From positions 1 to 58,669 of the forward strand of contig JAKAHV010000020.1 in the NCBI GenBank assembly GCA_021825295.1: a stretch of DNA of 58,669 nt, written 5' to 3'. The notes under the pieces were generated by a model. The model was given only the letters and a program-made list of their open reading frames with translations, did not search any database and was not told where the DNA came from. This DNA is from Nitrospirota bacterium. Lineage in GTDB: Bacteria > Nitrospirota > Thermodesulfovibrionia > Thermodesulfovibrionales > JdFR-88. Position numbers and translations under genes: made by a program. Positions 52,124 to 58,488 of this stretch are shown here, piece after piece. Position 1 is the first letter of the stretch; every line of letters begins with the position of its first letter.

Positions 52124-53294
52124 AGAGGAGGAAACGTTTTCTCACCGTCCTGTTAAAGGCCAGGCACTGTTGCCTCCATCGCTCTTCCATGGCATCCAGC
52201 GCGGTCCCCTGGTCTATCTGCATGCGGAACTCCGGTGTGCCGGCCAGGATATCGATTGGGAGCTTTGTCTCTTCATATTCGTACGGGGGGTTTTTCCAGA
52301 TGCGGAACTTCGGATACAGCTCCCGCACTGCCTTGAGGATCCCGGCGGCGGTTTTAAACGGAAGGAACTTCTCCCTGTCGGTCACATGTATCTGTGCGCC
52401 TCCGCAGAGCGTGCCCGCGTGCTTCTGGAATGTGGGCTCAAAATAAAGGGGCCTCATAACCACGCCCGGCAGCCGGAACCCGGCCAGCCTCTTGACGAGT
52501 CTTTCAGGGTTTCTTATGAAAGGTGCCCCGAATATCTCGAAGGGGCGGGTGGTGCCCCTTCCCTCGCTGAGAGCCGTCCCTTCAAGGAGGCACATGCCGG
52601 GGTAAACCAATGCGGTATCCGGGGTCGGCATATTAGGGGAGGGGTGGACCCAGGGCAGGCCGCACCCGTCGAACCAGGTCCGCCTGCTCCAATGCTCCAT
52701 CCTGATTATATGGAGATCGGCCGATTGGTGGAAGGACTCCCGGAGGTACAGGGCCACCTCGGCGATAGTCATCCCATGGCGCGCGGGCAGGGGGCGCAGG
52801 CCCACAAACGAGCTGAACTCCGGGTCCAGGACCGTACCCTCGACGGCCCTGCCTCCCACGGGGTTCGGCCTGTCCAGCACCACAATGCTCTTTCCTTCTT
52901 CCGCGCAGGCCTCCATGCAGAGGTCCATTGTCCAGATGAACGTATAATACCTGGCCCCCACGTCCTGCAGGTCTATTACCAGGGCGTCCATCTTCCTGAG
53001 CATCGAGGAAGCAGGCTTCCTCTGTTTGCCGTACAGGCTGAAGACCGGGAGGTTCGTTGCGCCGTCCTTGAAGCCGCTCCACTCGATCATGTTGTCCTGC
53101 GTCTGTCCATAAATGCCGTGCTGGGGGCCCAGGAGGGCGGAAAGACGGCATTTTTTTGATTTCCTGAACAGGCTGACAGCATGCTCAAGCTGGCGATTTA
53201 CGGAGGCTGGATGGACCAGAAGCCCCACGCGCGCTCCGGAGAGCGCCCTGGGCCAGCGGCTTTCAAACAGATCCAGACCGGTTTTTACTCTCAT
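52116..53294 (-). CDS. namZ: DUF1343/NamZ-like exo-beta-N-acetylmuramidase
   Basis: The 392-residue protein follows the DUF1343 pattern, the family now known to include the exo-muramidase NamZ that releases MurNAc from the non-reducing end of peptidoglycan fragments. Conserved blocks are ALLGPQHGIYGQTQDNMIEW, MDALVIDLQDVGARYYTFIWTM, VLDRPNPVGG, LPARHGMTIAEVALY and WVHPSPNMPTPDTALVYPGMCLLEGT. There is no signal peptide, so it would work in the cytoplasm on imported muropeptide sugars. It is the first gene of a three-gene - strand operon. Confidence 0.87.
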   Translation of the reverse strand: MRVKTGLDLFESRWPRALSGARVGLLVHPASVNRQLEHAVSLFRKSKKCRLSALLGPQHGIYGQTQDNMIEWSGFKDGATNLPVFSLYGKQRKPASSMLRKMDALVIDLQDVGARYYTFIWTMDLCMEACAEEGKSIVVLDRPNPVGGRAVEGTVLDPEFSSFVGLRPLPARHGMTIAEVALYLRESFHQSADLHIIRMEHWSRRTWFDGCGLPWVHPSPNMPTPDTALVYPGMCLLEGTALSEGRGTTRPFEIFGAPFIRNPERLVKRLAGFRLPGVVMRPLYFEPTFQKHAGTLCGGAQIHVTDREKFLPFKTAAGILKAVRELYPKFRIWKNPPYEYEETKLPIDILAGTPEFRMQIDQGTALDAMEERWRQQCLAFNRTVRKRFLLYE

Positions 53295-53320
53295 TGATTA
53301 ACGTTTTTATAATTTTATCA

Positions 53321-53334
53321 GGCGGGATTCCGCC
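53321..53334. other. Small hairpin upstream of the salvage operon
   Basis: GGCGG and CCGCC form a 5-bp stem around GATT in the 5' flank of the DUF1343 gene, with A/T-rich sequence between it and the start codon. It could be in the leader or the promoter; no clear -35/-10 pair is assigned. Confidence 0.3.
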
Positions 53335-53524
53335 GGATTTTATTCTTGATGCAATAGAATCCTGGCCGGAATGACCCCACACAAACCCTGAAGAACCTGA
53401 TATTTTTCAATTTCAGTGCGCACCTATTATTAAAAACTTCCGGAGGGCGTTTTGTAAATAGAGGTCATGCGCAAAGAAACATCGCCGGAAAACCCGCAAG
53501 AAATAATTTTTTCAGGCACCCTCC

Positions 53525-53593
53525 CTAACAGTGTATTAATAGCCAGATGTAAACGCCCAGCAGGACCCAGCCCCAGTGAATTTTCCCTTTCAT
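53525..53593 (-). CDS. Possible 22-residue membrane micro-protein
   Basis: On the - strand an ATG preceded by GAAGGGGAAT opens a 22-codon ORF: basic start MKGKIHWG, then a hydrophobic helix WVLLGVYIWLLIHC and TAG. The composition of one short transmembrane helix after Lys residues, with a ribosome-binding site, is what known small membrane proteins look like. There is no homology support and chance is possible. Confidence 0.35.
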   Translation of the reverse strand: MKGKIHWGWVLLGVYIWLLIHC

Positions 53594-53812
53594 ATTCCCC
53601 TTCTTTCCGGACGCTCAAATATATCCCGCCGAAAGCGGGAAGTCAACGGGGGACTGCAGCAACCGGCGGGGGTGTGATTCGGGCGCAAAATGCGCCCGAT
53701 TTTGACACTTCCTGACATCTCTGACACCCGAAGGCAATTTTCATAAGTTAAAGCACAAGGTGAGGAAAAGCGGCAAAACCCATTGAAATTTCTTGGAAAA
53801 TAAACAATGTAG

Positions 53813-53839
53813 GGAGCGTGTGAGAATCGAACCCACCTG
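53813..53839 (-). other. 3'-end fragment of a tRNA gene (T-arm and acceptor strand only)
   Basis: On the - strand, a 5-bp stem GTGGG/CTCAC encloses the 7-nt loop TTCGATT with the invariant TTC, followed by ACGCTCC as a 7-nt acceptor 3' strand. No anticodon arm, D-arm or 5' strand lies upstream, only A/T-rich sequence. Such tails are left where integrative elements recombine into tRNA genes (att sites). The amino-acid identity cannot be fixed from this part. Confidence 0.6.
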
Positions 53840-53915
53840 AAAAAAGTATATTTCTTTTTAAATTCAAAGGATTGCGTCATTTTACAGTAAATCCGGGGAC
53901 AGTTTGGGGACAAAA

Positions 53916-54206
53916 TCAGGAAAGCACAAATACTAGCGGAATGGCCCATAATTTATCTCCAAGCCTTACCGCTTCAGTTCCGTTCTAAGCAAGAATACCT
54001 GCTTTGCAATGAGGAGTGGCTGCAAGAAAAGTACGGAGGCCTGAAAGGTCCCGATCATCCCATTTGGCGCTTGTCTTTACCTCGATGGCAATACATGCAC
54101 GGCCTGCTTCAATAACGAAATCAACCTCGTGCCTGCCTTGGACACTCCAGAAATAAAGATGTGCTTCCGGCCATCTGGCATTAGGATTTTCCTGCCAGAA
54201 TGAAGG
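53916..54206 (-). pseudogene. Remnant C-terminus of a DUF4143-type ATP-binding protein
   Basis: The - strand reads FWQENPNARWPEAHLYFW, then GRHEVDFVIEAGRACIAIEVK, SGLRTFLAATP and finally NGTEAVRLGDKLWAIPL before TGA. This is the typical end of AAA-type proteins with a C-terminal DUF4143 nuclease-like domain (EVDFVIE...IEVK). A TAG at 53985-53987 replaces the Tyr expected in the ILAYNG segment. The ATPase part and the first half of DUF4143 are missing, and a TAA closes the frame at 54207-54209. It is a dead fragment next to the tRNA tail. Confidence 0.75.
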
Positions 54207-54299
54207 TTACAAATCGAAAAAGTTAGGTTTTTCACACGGCTCTTCATCCGGAAGGGAGCATGTTTCTCCGATACCTAAGAGACCACGAAACCTCTTTAT

Positions 54300-54344
54300 T
54301 TGAATATCTTGCTCCCCGTGGATATAATATGAGTATAAACTCAT
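54300..54344 (+). promoter_or_regulatory. Sigma-70 promoter with ArsR-type operator
   Basis: TTGAAT (54300-54305), 17-nt spacer, TATAAT (54323-54328, perfect). The inverted repeat ATGAGT-ATAA-ACTCAT (54329-54344) sits directly downstream, over the transcription start, where an ArsR/SmtB repressor would block polymerase. It very likely autoregulates the operon that follows. Confidence 0.8.
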
Positions 54345-54360
54345 GTGAAAATCGGCTGAT

Positions 54361-54720
54361 ATGCAAAAGACCGAAGACATCGACAACAGAGAAAGACTTG
54401 CACGCTTCCTTAAGGTCCTTGGGGATTCGAACCGCCTCGGCATCGCCCTGTCTATCGGGAAGGAAGCCCGCTCTGTCACGGAGATTGTGCGGGCTTCCGG
54501 CCTTTCGCAAACCCTCGTCTCCTTTCACCTGCGGATAATGCGCGAAGCCAACGTGGTGCGGACGGAAAGGCATGGTCATTTCATCTACTATAGTCTTTCC
54601 GATACCTCACTTTTAGAAGTTCTTTCCAGGTTATCTCAAATGCTTAATGGCAAAAAGCTGCTGATGGAGAAGACACCCGAACCCGTTAGGAGGCCTAGAT
54701 TGAAAGCATGGAGGAAATAA
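54361..54720 (+). CDS. ArsR/SmtB-family repressor without cysteines
   Basis: The 119-residue winged-helix protein has FLKVLGDSNRLGIALSIG, SVTEIVRASGLSQTLVSFHLRIMREANVV (recognition helix) and HGHFIYYSLSD (wing), the standard ArsR layout. It lacks the ELCVCDL metal site, and contains no Cys at all, so classical thiolate sensing of As(III), Cd or Hg is excluded; sensing by His/Asp sites at the dimer interface or by a small molecule remains. The palindrome in its own promoter is the expected operator. It heads an operon whose next gene starts 1 nt after its stop. Confidence 0.9.
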   Translation: MQKTEDIDNRERLARFLKVLGDSNRLGIALSIGKEARSVTEIVRASGLSQTLVSFHLRIMREANVVRTERHGHFIYYSLSDTSLLEVLSRLSQMLNGKKLLMEKTPEPVRRPRLKAWRK

Positions 54721-54721
54721 C

Positions 54722-54961
54722 ATGTGGTGGAATGGACCGGGATGGGGACCGATGTACGGCTGGTGGATAATGCCTTTTTTTGCGATCATCTTCCTGGTGC
54801 TCGTACTTTTGATTGTCAGCCGGTTCTTTGGCGGCGGAGGCGGTTTCTGCGGAAGGCCGATGGACCGCCGCGAAGACATGGATGATTTGAAGAGGGAAAT
54901 AAAGGCGCTGAGAGATGAGATCAAGGAGCTTAAAAATAAGAAAGAAAAAGGGGAAGGATAG
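54722..54961 (+). CDS. Small membrane protein with C-terminal coiled coil
   Basis: The 79-residue protein begins with a Trp/Gly/Met-rich segment (MWWNGPGWGPMYGWW), then one transmembrane helix (IMPFFAIIFLVLVLLIVSRFF), a Gly-rich turn with one Cys, and a charged helix (DDLKREIKALRDEIKELKNKK). Similar short proteins with an N-terminal GWGPMYGWW-like stretch occur beside metal-resistance genes. Function unknown. Tight spacing places it in the ArsR operon. Confidence 0.75.
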   Translation: MWWNGPGWGPMYGWWIMPFFAIIFLVLVLLIVSRFFGGGGGFCGRPMDRREDMDDLKREIKALRDEIKELKNKKEKGEG

Positions 54962-54964
54962 CGA

Positions 54965-55441
54965 ATGAGAAAGAGGTGGTTAACGGGGCTGTCTGCTGTT
55001 TTTTTTATTTTTCTTCTTGTCACGGCTGCTTATGCCGGCGAAGGGATAAAACCTTTCACGTTCAAGACCATTGACGGGAAAGTGCTCGATTCAAGGGCTA
55101 TGGCCGGCCGCCCGTTTGTAATAAGCGTGGTTGCTTCCTGGTGACCCCAATGCAAAAAGGAGGCCCCGGAACTCGAAAAAGCATATCTCGCTTACAGGGG
55201 CAAAGGCGTCCAGTTCGTGGGCGTGTTTGTCGAGAGCGGGGAAAGCGGCATAAGGGAGTTCGTGGCGGCTTACCATATAACTTTCCCGGTCGGGAAAGAC
55301 AACGGACTCGCGGAGAAGCTGAATGCCTTTGGGATACCATTGACCATATTCGTATCGCGAAACGGGATGGTCGTCAAAAGGTATATAGGGGCAATCGATT
55401 ACAGGGAGCTTACCTCGGGTATTGACGCGGCTTTTAAATAG
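54965..55441 (+). CDS. Selenocysteine-containing thioredoxin/TlpA-like protein (in-frame TGA)
   Basis: Reading through TGA 55142-55144 gives a 158-residue protein: signal peptide (LSAVFFIFLLVTAAYAGEG), FTFKTIDGKVLDSR, then FVISVVASW-Sec-PQCKKEAPELE, where homologues have the Trp-Cys-Pro-x-Cys active site. The C-terminal half (GVQFVGVFVESGE; FGIPLTIFVSRNGMVVKRYIGAID) holds the cis-Pro loop and is in the same frame to TAG. So Sec60 replaces the nucleophilic Cys and Cys63 resolves. It would be a periplasmic disulfide reductase, or oxidase, with raised nucleophilicity. No strong stem is obvious directly after this UGA. Automated annotation would call only the 3' part from 55217. Confidence 0.88.
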
Positions 55442-55468
55442 GGGGAATGAACTGTTCAGGAGGAGGCC

Positions 55469-55799
55469 ATGCCTAAGATGTTCGAAGAAATGATGCAGAA
55501 GAGGCGGCATGATGAAACCGGAAGACATGCCGAAGATGATGGATATGATGATGGAGAAGATATTCAAAGAGATGAAAACCGAGGACAAAATGGCTTTCAT
55601 GGAGAACATGATGCCCAGGTGCATGGGTATGATGCTCGAAAACATGAATGATGAGGACCGGAAGTCCTTCGCGGAAAAAATGATGAACCGGATGTTCTCG
55701 GAGTTGAAAAAAAAACGCTGTCTGATGATCACCAGAAGGGCACATATCGGGATGATCAACTATGGACAGCTTGTCTCTAAAAAATTGAGGTGCTCTTAA
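55469..55799 (+). CDS. Met-rich small protein, probably one gene with a +1 frameshift
   Basis: AGGAGG lies 5 nt before ATG 55469, which starts MPKMFEEMMQKR but then runs into a low-quality frame ending at 55651. A second frame, from ATG 55509, reads MMKPEDMPKMMDMMMEKIFKEM, then EDKMAFMENMMPRCMGMMLENM and ends at 55799. The repeated MPKM-x-EEMM/MPKMMDMM style suggests that both belong to one Met-rich helical protein with one base gained or lost between 55495 and 55508. The Met and single Cys clusters could bind soft metals. An A9 run at about 55707-55715 is a second possible slippage site. Alternatively only the 96-residue ORF at 55509 is translated. Confidence 0.6.
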
Positions 55800-55818
55800 A
55801 TAAGGGGAGGTGATAAGA

Positions 55819-56313
55819 ATGAGTGAGCGCAAGATCGAGAATGTCCTCAAAGGGCTGAGCCCCGCCATGAAGAAGGATGTTCTGGACAACCTTGTCTTTG
55901 CTCTCTTGAGCGAACTGAGCGAATCGGACAGGAAAGAAATGCTCAATGCGGCGCTTGCCGGGAGAAAAGACAACCAGCGGCTTGTCTCTATGGTGGAGCA
56001 CTGAATAGAGGAGTGCACGGATTCGGGCGTGAATCCGATGGAAATGAGCAAGGAGGTCCTTTCGGCCGTTAGTCATTCCTTTGAGCTGGCCACATATTCG
56101 ACGCCGGAGCTGCGTGGACTCTTCAACGACTGGATGGGTTCGATAGAGAAGGAAATACTTGAATTCATCAAAGGCAAGGGAAAGGCCGATCCGGACGAAG
56201 TGGCTGGCCACTTCAGACTGACCAGGGAAAGCGCGATCTTCATCCTGGGAAAGATGGCCAGAGAGGGAAAGATCACCATGCAGGCATCAAAAAAACAAGC
56301 GGAAAATACATGA
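55819..56313 (+). CDS. Winged-helix-type selenoprotein (in-frame TGA)
   Basis: ATG 55819 is 8 nt after GGGGAGG. The first part (KIENVLKGLSPAMKKDVLDNLVFALLSELSESDRKEMLNAAL) ends VSMVEH before TGA 56002-56004; the same frame then continues IEECTDSGVNPMEMSKEVL and on to a winged-helix segment (EILEFIKGKGKADPDEVAGHFRLTRESAIFILGKMAREGKI) and TGA 56313. The full product is 164 residues with Sec62 and Cys66 (Sec-x-x-x-Cys). A perfect 7-bp hairpin 13 nt after the UGA fits a bacterial SECIS. No family name is recognised. Next gene overlaps by 4 nt. Confidence 0.78.
56018..56037 (+). promoter_or_regulatory. SECIS-like hairpin for the winged-helix gene
   Basis: CGGATTC (56018-56024) and GAATCCG (56031-56037) pair perfectly around GGGCGT. 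It begins 13 nt after the UGA, and the loop opens with G residues as in the SelB-binding loop of known bacterial SECIS elements. Confidence 0.7.
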
Positions 56314-56609
56314 AAAGGCTTCTGTTTAATGTGTTTAATGGGGGCGCGATTTCCTCGGCTTTCGCGACGGCATTCTGCTGACAACTGCCGCTTCTCCTGG
56401 CCAGTTTCGGGCTGGGGAGCTTCACCTTTGCGGTATGGATTGAAAGATACCGGTGGATTTTTATATTAATGACGTTCGTTTTTCTCGGATTGGCCTATTA
56501 TCGGACATATAGGGACCGCAAACGGGTCGGCAAATGGGGTATCGTTACGCTTTTTGGCACAACCGCCTTAAGCGTGGGACTGGTGCTTTTTACAGCATTT
56601 TTTAGATAG
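56310..56609 (+). CDS. MerT-like transporter with vicinal Cys-Sec (in-frame TGA)
   Basis: The 99-residue product through TGA 56379-56381 has three hydrophobic helices. TM1 reads GGAISSAFATAFC-Sec-QLPLLLASFG; TM2 is RYRWIFILMTFVFLGLAYYRTYR; TM3 is GIVTLFGTTALSVGLVLF. This is the mercuric transporter MerT layout, in which a Cys-Cys pair in TM1 (Cys24-Cys25 in the classical protein) takes Hg(II) through the membrane. Here the pair is Cys23-Sec24. The second MerT Cys pair, in the loop after TM2, is absent. It would move a thiophilic metal or organometal into the cytoplasm. ATGA overlap with the previous gene. It would be missed by standard gene callers. Confidence 0.85.
56394..56419 (+). promoter_or_regulatory. 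SECIS-like hairpin for the MerT-like gene
   Basis: CTCC/GGAG lower stem, a 3-nt bulge TGG on the 5' side with a bulged U, CCAG/CTGG upper stem and loop TTTCGGG. It starts 12 nt after the UGA. Confidence 0.62.
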
Positions 56610-56619
56610 GAGTATGCGC

Positions 56620-58083
56620 GTGAGCGACGAAAACAATAAGAATTCCGCCTGTTGACCCTCGGATAAAGATGCCGGGGGGCATCAAGGCAAAGGACCTGAA
56701 ATGGCGCTTCAAAACTGCGAGGCAGCAGCATTTCCAAAGGCCGGGGAACCTCTGGATAAGACAGAGCACTGCATGGTCTGCGGTTCAACTCTTGAGTATC
56801 TGAAGGCAGCCCGGGAACTGACCTGCTCCTATTGCGGGAAGGTGGAGCATGGGCATATCAGGTGCCCCAGCGGCCATTACATTTGCGATATCTGCCACAA
56901 CCGAGACGCAATGAGGATCATCGAGGACATTGCCTTTATCACAAAATCGAAAGACCCCTTCGAAATAGCCGAGCTCATGATGAGCTATCCCGGACTCCCG
57001 ATGCTTGGCTGCCAGCACGCCTATATTGCCGGCGGGGCATTGATGGCGGCAATAAAGAACGCAGCCGGTTCGGATGAAATCAACAATGAAAGCATAAAAG
57101 AGGTCTTCAGGCGGACGAGGAAACAGGCCCATGGAGGCTACTGCGGCCTTTCCGGGGTATGCGGAGTCGCTCCGGCAATAGGCGCCTGCTTTGCCGTGCT
57201 TACCGGCTCTAAGTGCGGCACGGACAAGGAGCAGAGAATAACGATGGAGGCGGTGACAAGGGTCACGCGAGCGATAACGGAACTCACAGGACCGAGCTGC
57301 TGCAAGGCTTATGTGTGGACATCGCTTGAATCGGCGGCGAATTACCTTGGTGAAAGCCTTGGTATTGTCCTGCCCTCCAGCCGATCTATAACCTGTACTT
57401 ACAGTCCCAGACATCCGCACGGATGCAGGGAAGCCCTGTGTCCGTATTTTCACGGATACGAGCATCAGAATAAGGTTTCTGTCATTGCGGATGAAGCCTT
57501 GCATAGCGGCACAGGACAATTCACTATGCGCGAAGGAGGCGCGGCGATGGATGATAAAATGGAATCACTTCTGAATAAGTCCCTTGAACTGGGGGCCGAG
57601 AAGGCGAAGGTCATTGATACAAGCTCCGTCGTTGTGGAGGAATGGGTAAGGTGGAAATGCCTTTATGGATGCGCATTCCACGGAAAAGACGCCTATCATC
57701 CTCCTTGCGCCCCTGATGCCGAGAGCACGAAGAAGATCATGAATGAATACAGCAAGGCCATTCTCATGACCGGCCCCAAGGGAAAAGCTCTCACCGAGGT
57801 GGCCGTGAGGCTTGAAGGCGAGGCTTACCATATGGGCTATTACAAAGCATTCGCGATGACCGCGCTCTCCTCAGGCCCCGAAGGGACTACTTGACCGTCC
57901 GGGGAGAAAGAGACTCCGGGCGGGTCCCAAACAGCGGAGCAGAAGAAAAGCGGGATCAGGCCTCTTATGGAGGCATGCGGGATTGATGTATTCAGGACCG
58001 CGCGGGCCAACGGCTTTGAGATCGACACACGGAGAGAGACGTATGGAAGGTGGAATTATTTTGCGCTGGTGCTAGTGGAATAA
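56620..58083 (+). CDS. DUF5714-DUF2284 fusion selenoprotein (one or two in-frame TGA codons)
   Basis: GTG 56620, 7 nt after AGGAG, opens SDENNKNSAC-Sec-PSDKDAGGH (TGA 56653-56655, Cys11-Sec12), in frame with the long ORF. Residues about 50-275 form a Cys-rich DUF5714-like domain (HCMVCGSTLEYL, CSYCG, CPSGHYICDICHNRDA). Residues 310-420 match DUF2284 (VRWKCLYGCAFHGKDAYHPPCAP; GYYKAFAMTAL). At 57892-57894 another TGA occurs, yet the frame continues to IRPLMEACGIDVFRTARANGF, the normal DUF2284 end, and TAA 58083. Reading both as Sec gives 487 residues. If the second TGA is a stop, the protein ends 63 codons earlier, losing a conserved part. Probably metal- or cofactor-binding. Confidence 0.75.
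56668..56683 (+). promoter_or_regulatory. SECIS-like hairpin for the DUF5714 gene
   Basis: GATGCC (56668-56673) pairs perfectly with GGCATC (56678-56683) around GGGG. It begins 12 nt after the UGA, the same distance as in the two genes upstream. Confidence 0.68.
57895..57923 (+). promoter_or_regulatory. Strong hairpin directly after the second TGA of the DUF5714-DUF2284 gene
   Basis: CCGTCC pairs with GGGCGG (one G-U) and, after a GG bulge, GGAG pairs with CTCC around AAAGAGA. No T-run follows. It may promote recoding of the adjacent UGA, but starts at once after it, unlike the other three. Confidence 0.4.
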
Positions 58084-58140
58084 CTGAAGACCGCAGAAAA
58101 ACGAATAGATGATGTTTTAAAAAAATGGGGAGGTCGTGAA

Positions 58141-58488
58141 ATGAAGAGGTATTTTTTTCTAGCCGTTTTGCTTCTGGCTGCTTTCGTTTTCCTTGGGTGC
58201 AGCGCCAACCGGTTTATGATCTCTAAGGACGGACGGGACTACTACTTTGGAAGTAACAGGAAAGGGCTTTACAAGATGCTCTGCGAGAGCGGGGATTTAA
58301 AAAAGGTGCTCGACCGCGCCTCGATGCCCGCCAACCTGAAAAAGGATTTCTACCGCTATGACTGCGGGGAGCCCTCGGCCGATAAGGTGCAGGGCCTGTA
58401 CGCCTTGCTTTCTCCTGATGAGAAACAGAGCCTGCGGTCCGCCTTTGAGGCGCAGGGATATGAAATAAACGCTTCCCCCTGCGCCTGA
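58141..58488 (+). CDS. Small lipoprotein of unknown function
   Basis: The 115-residue product starts at an ATG 5 nt after GGGGAGG. A signal peptide (MKRYFFLAVLLLAAFVFLGC) ends at a lipobox Cys (VFLGC). The mature part has strands FMISKDGRDYYFGSNRKGLYKMLCES and a helical, charged region with two further Cys (YDCGEPSADK and the C-terminal Pro-Cys-Ala). No family is recognised. It lies 57 nt downstream of the selenoprotein genes and may be the last gene of that operon. Confidence 0.7.
   Translation: MKRYFFLAVLLLAAFVFLGCSANRFMISKDGRDYYFGSNRKGLYKMLCESGDLKKVLDRASMPANLKKDFYRYDCGEPSADKVQGLYALLSPDEKQSLRSAFEAQGYEINASPCA

Noticed and set aside
53813-53839. tRNA tail as remnant of selC (tRNA-Sec)
   Set aside because: It would fit the selenoprotein theme, but the acceptor strand has 7 rather than 8 nt and no long variable arm or 5' half is present.
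53467-53949. ORFs of 82-119 codons around the tRNA fragment
   Set aside because: They cross the tRNA tail and the decayed DUF4143 sequence in wrong frames and lack ribosome-binding sites.
55469-55651. 60-codon ORF MPKMFEEMMQKR... as a complete gene
   Set aside because: After the first 12 codons it turns into an Asp/His-rich sequence that is only the out-of-frame reading of the Met-rich ORF.
54965-58083. Genetic code with UGA as a sense codon, or a run of pseudogenes
   Set aside because: TGA ends many intact genes in the window, and the in-frame TGAs in the thioredoxin-like and MerT-like genes sit on redox or metal Cys positions, with intact downstream sequence; decay would not choose those sites.
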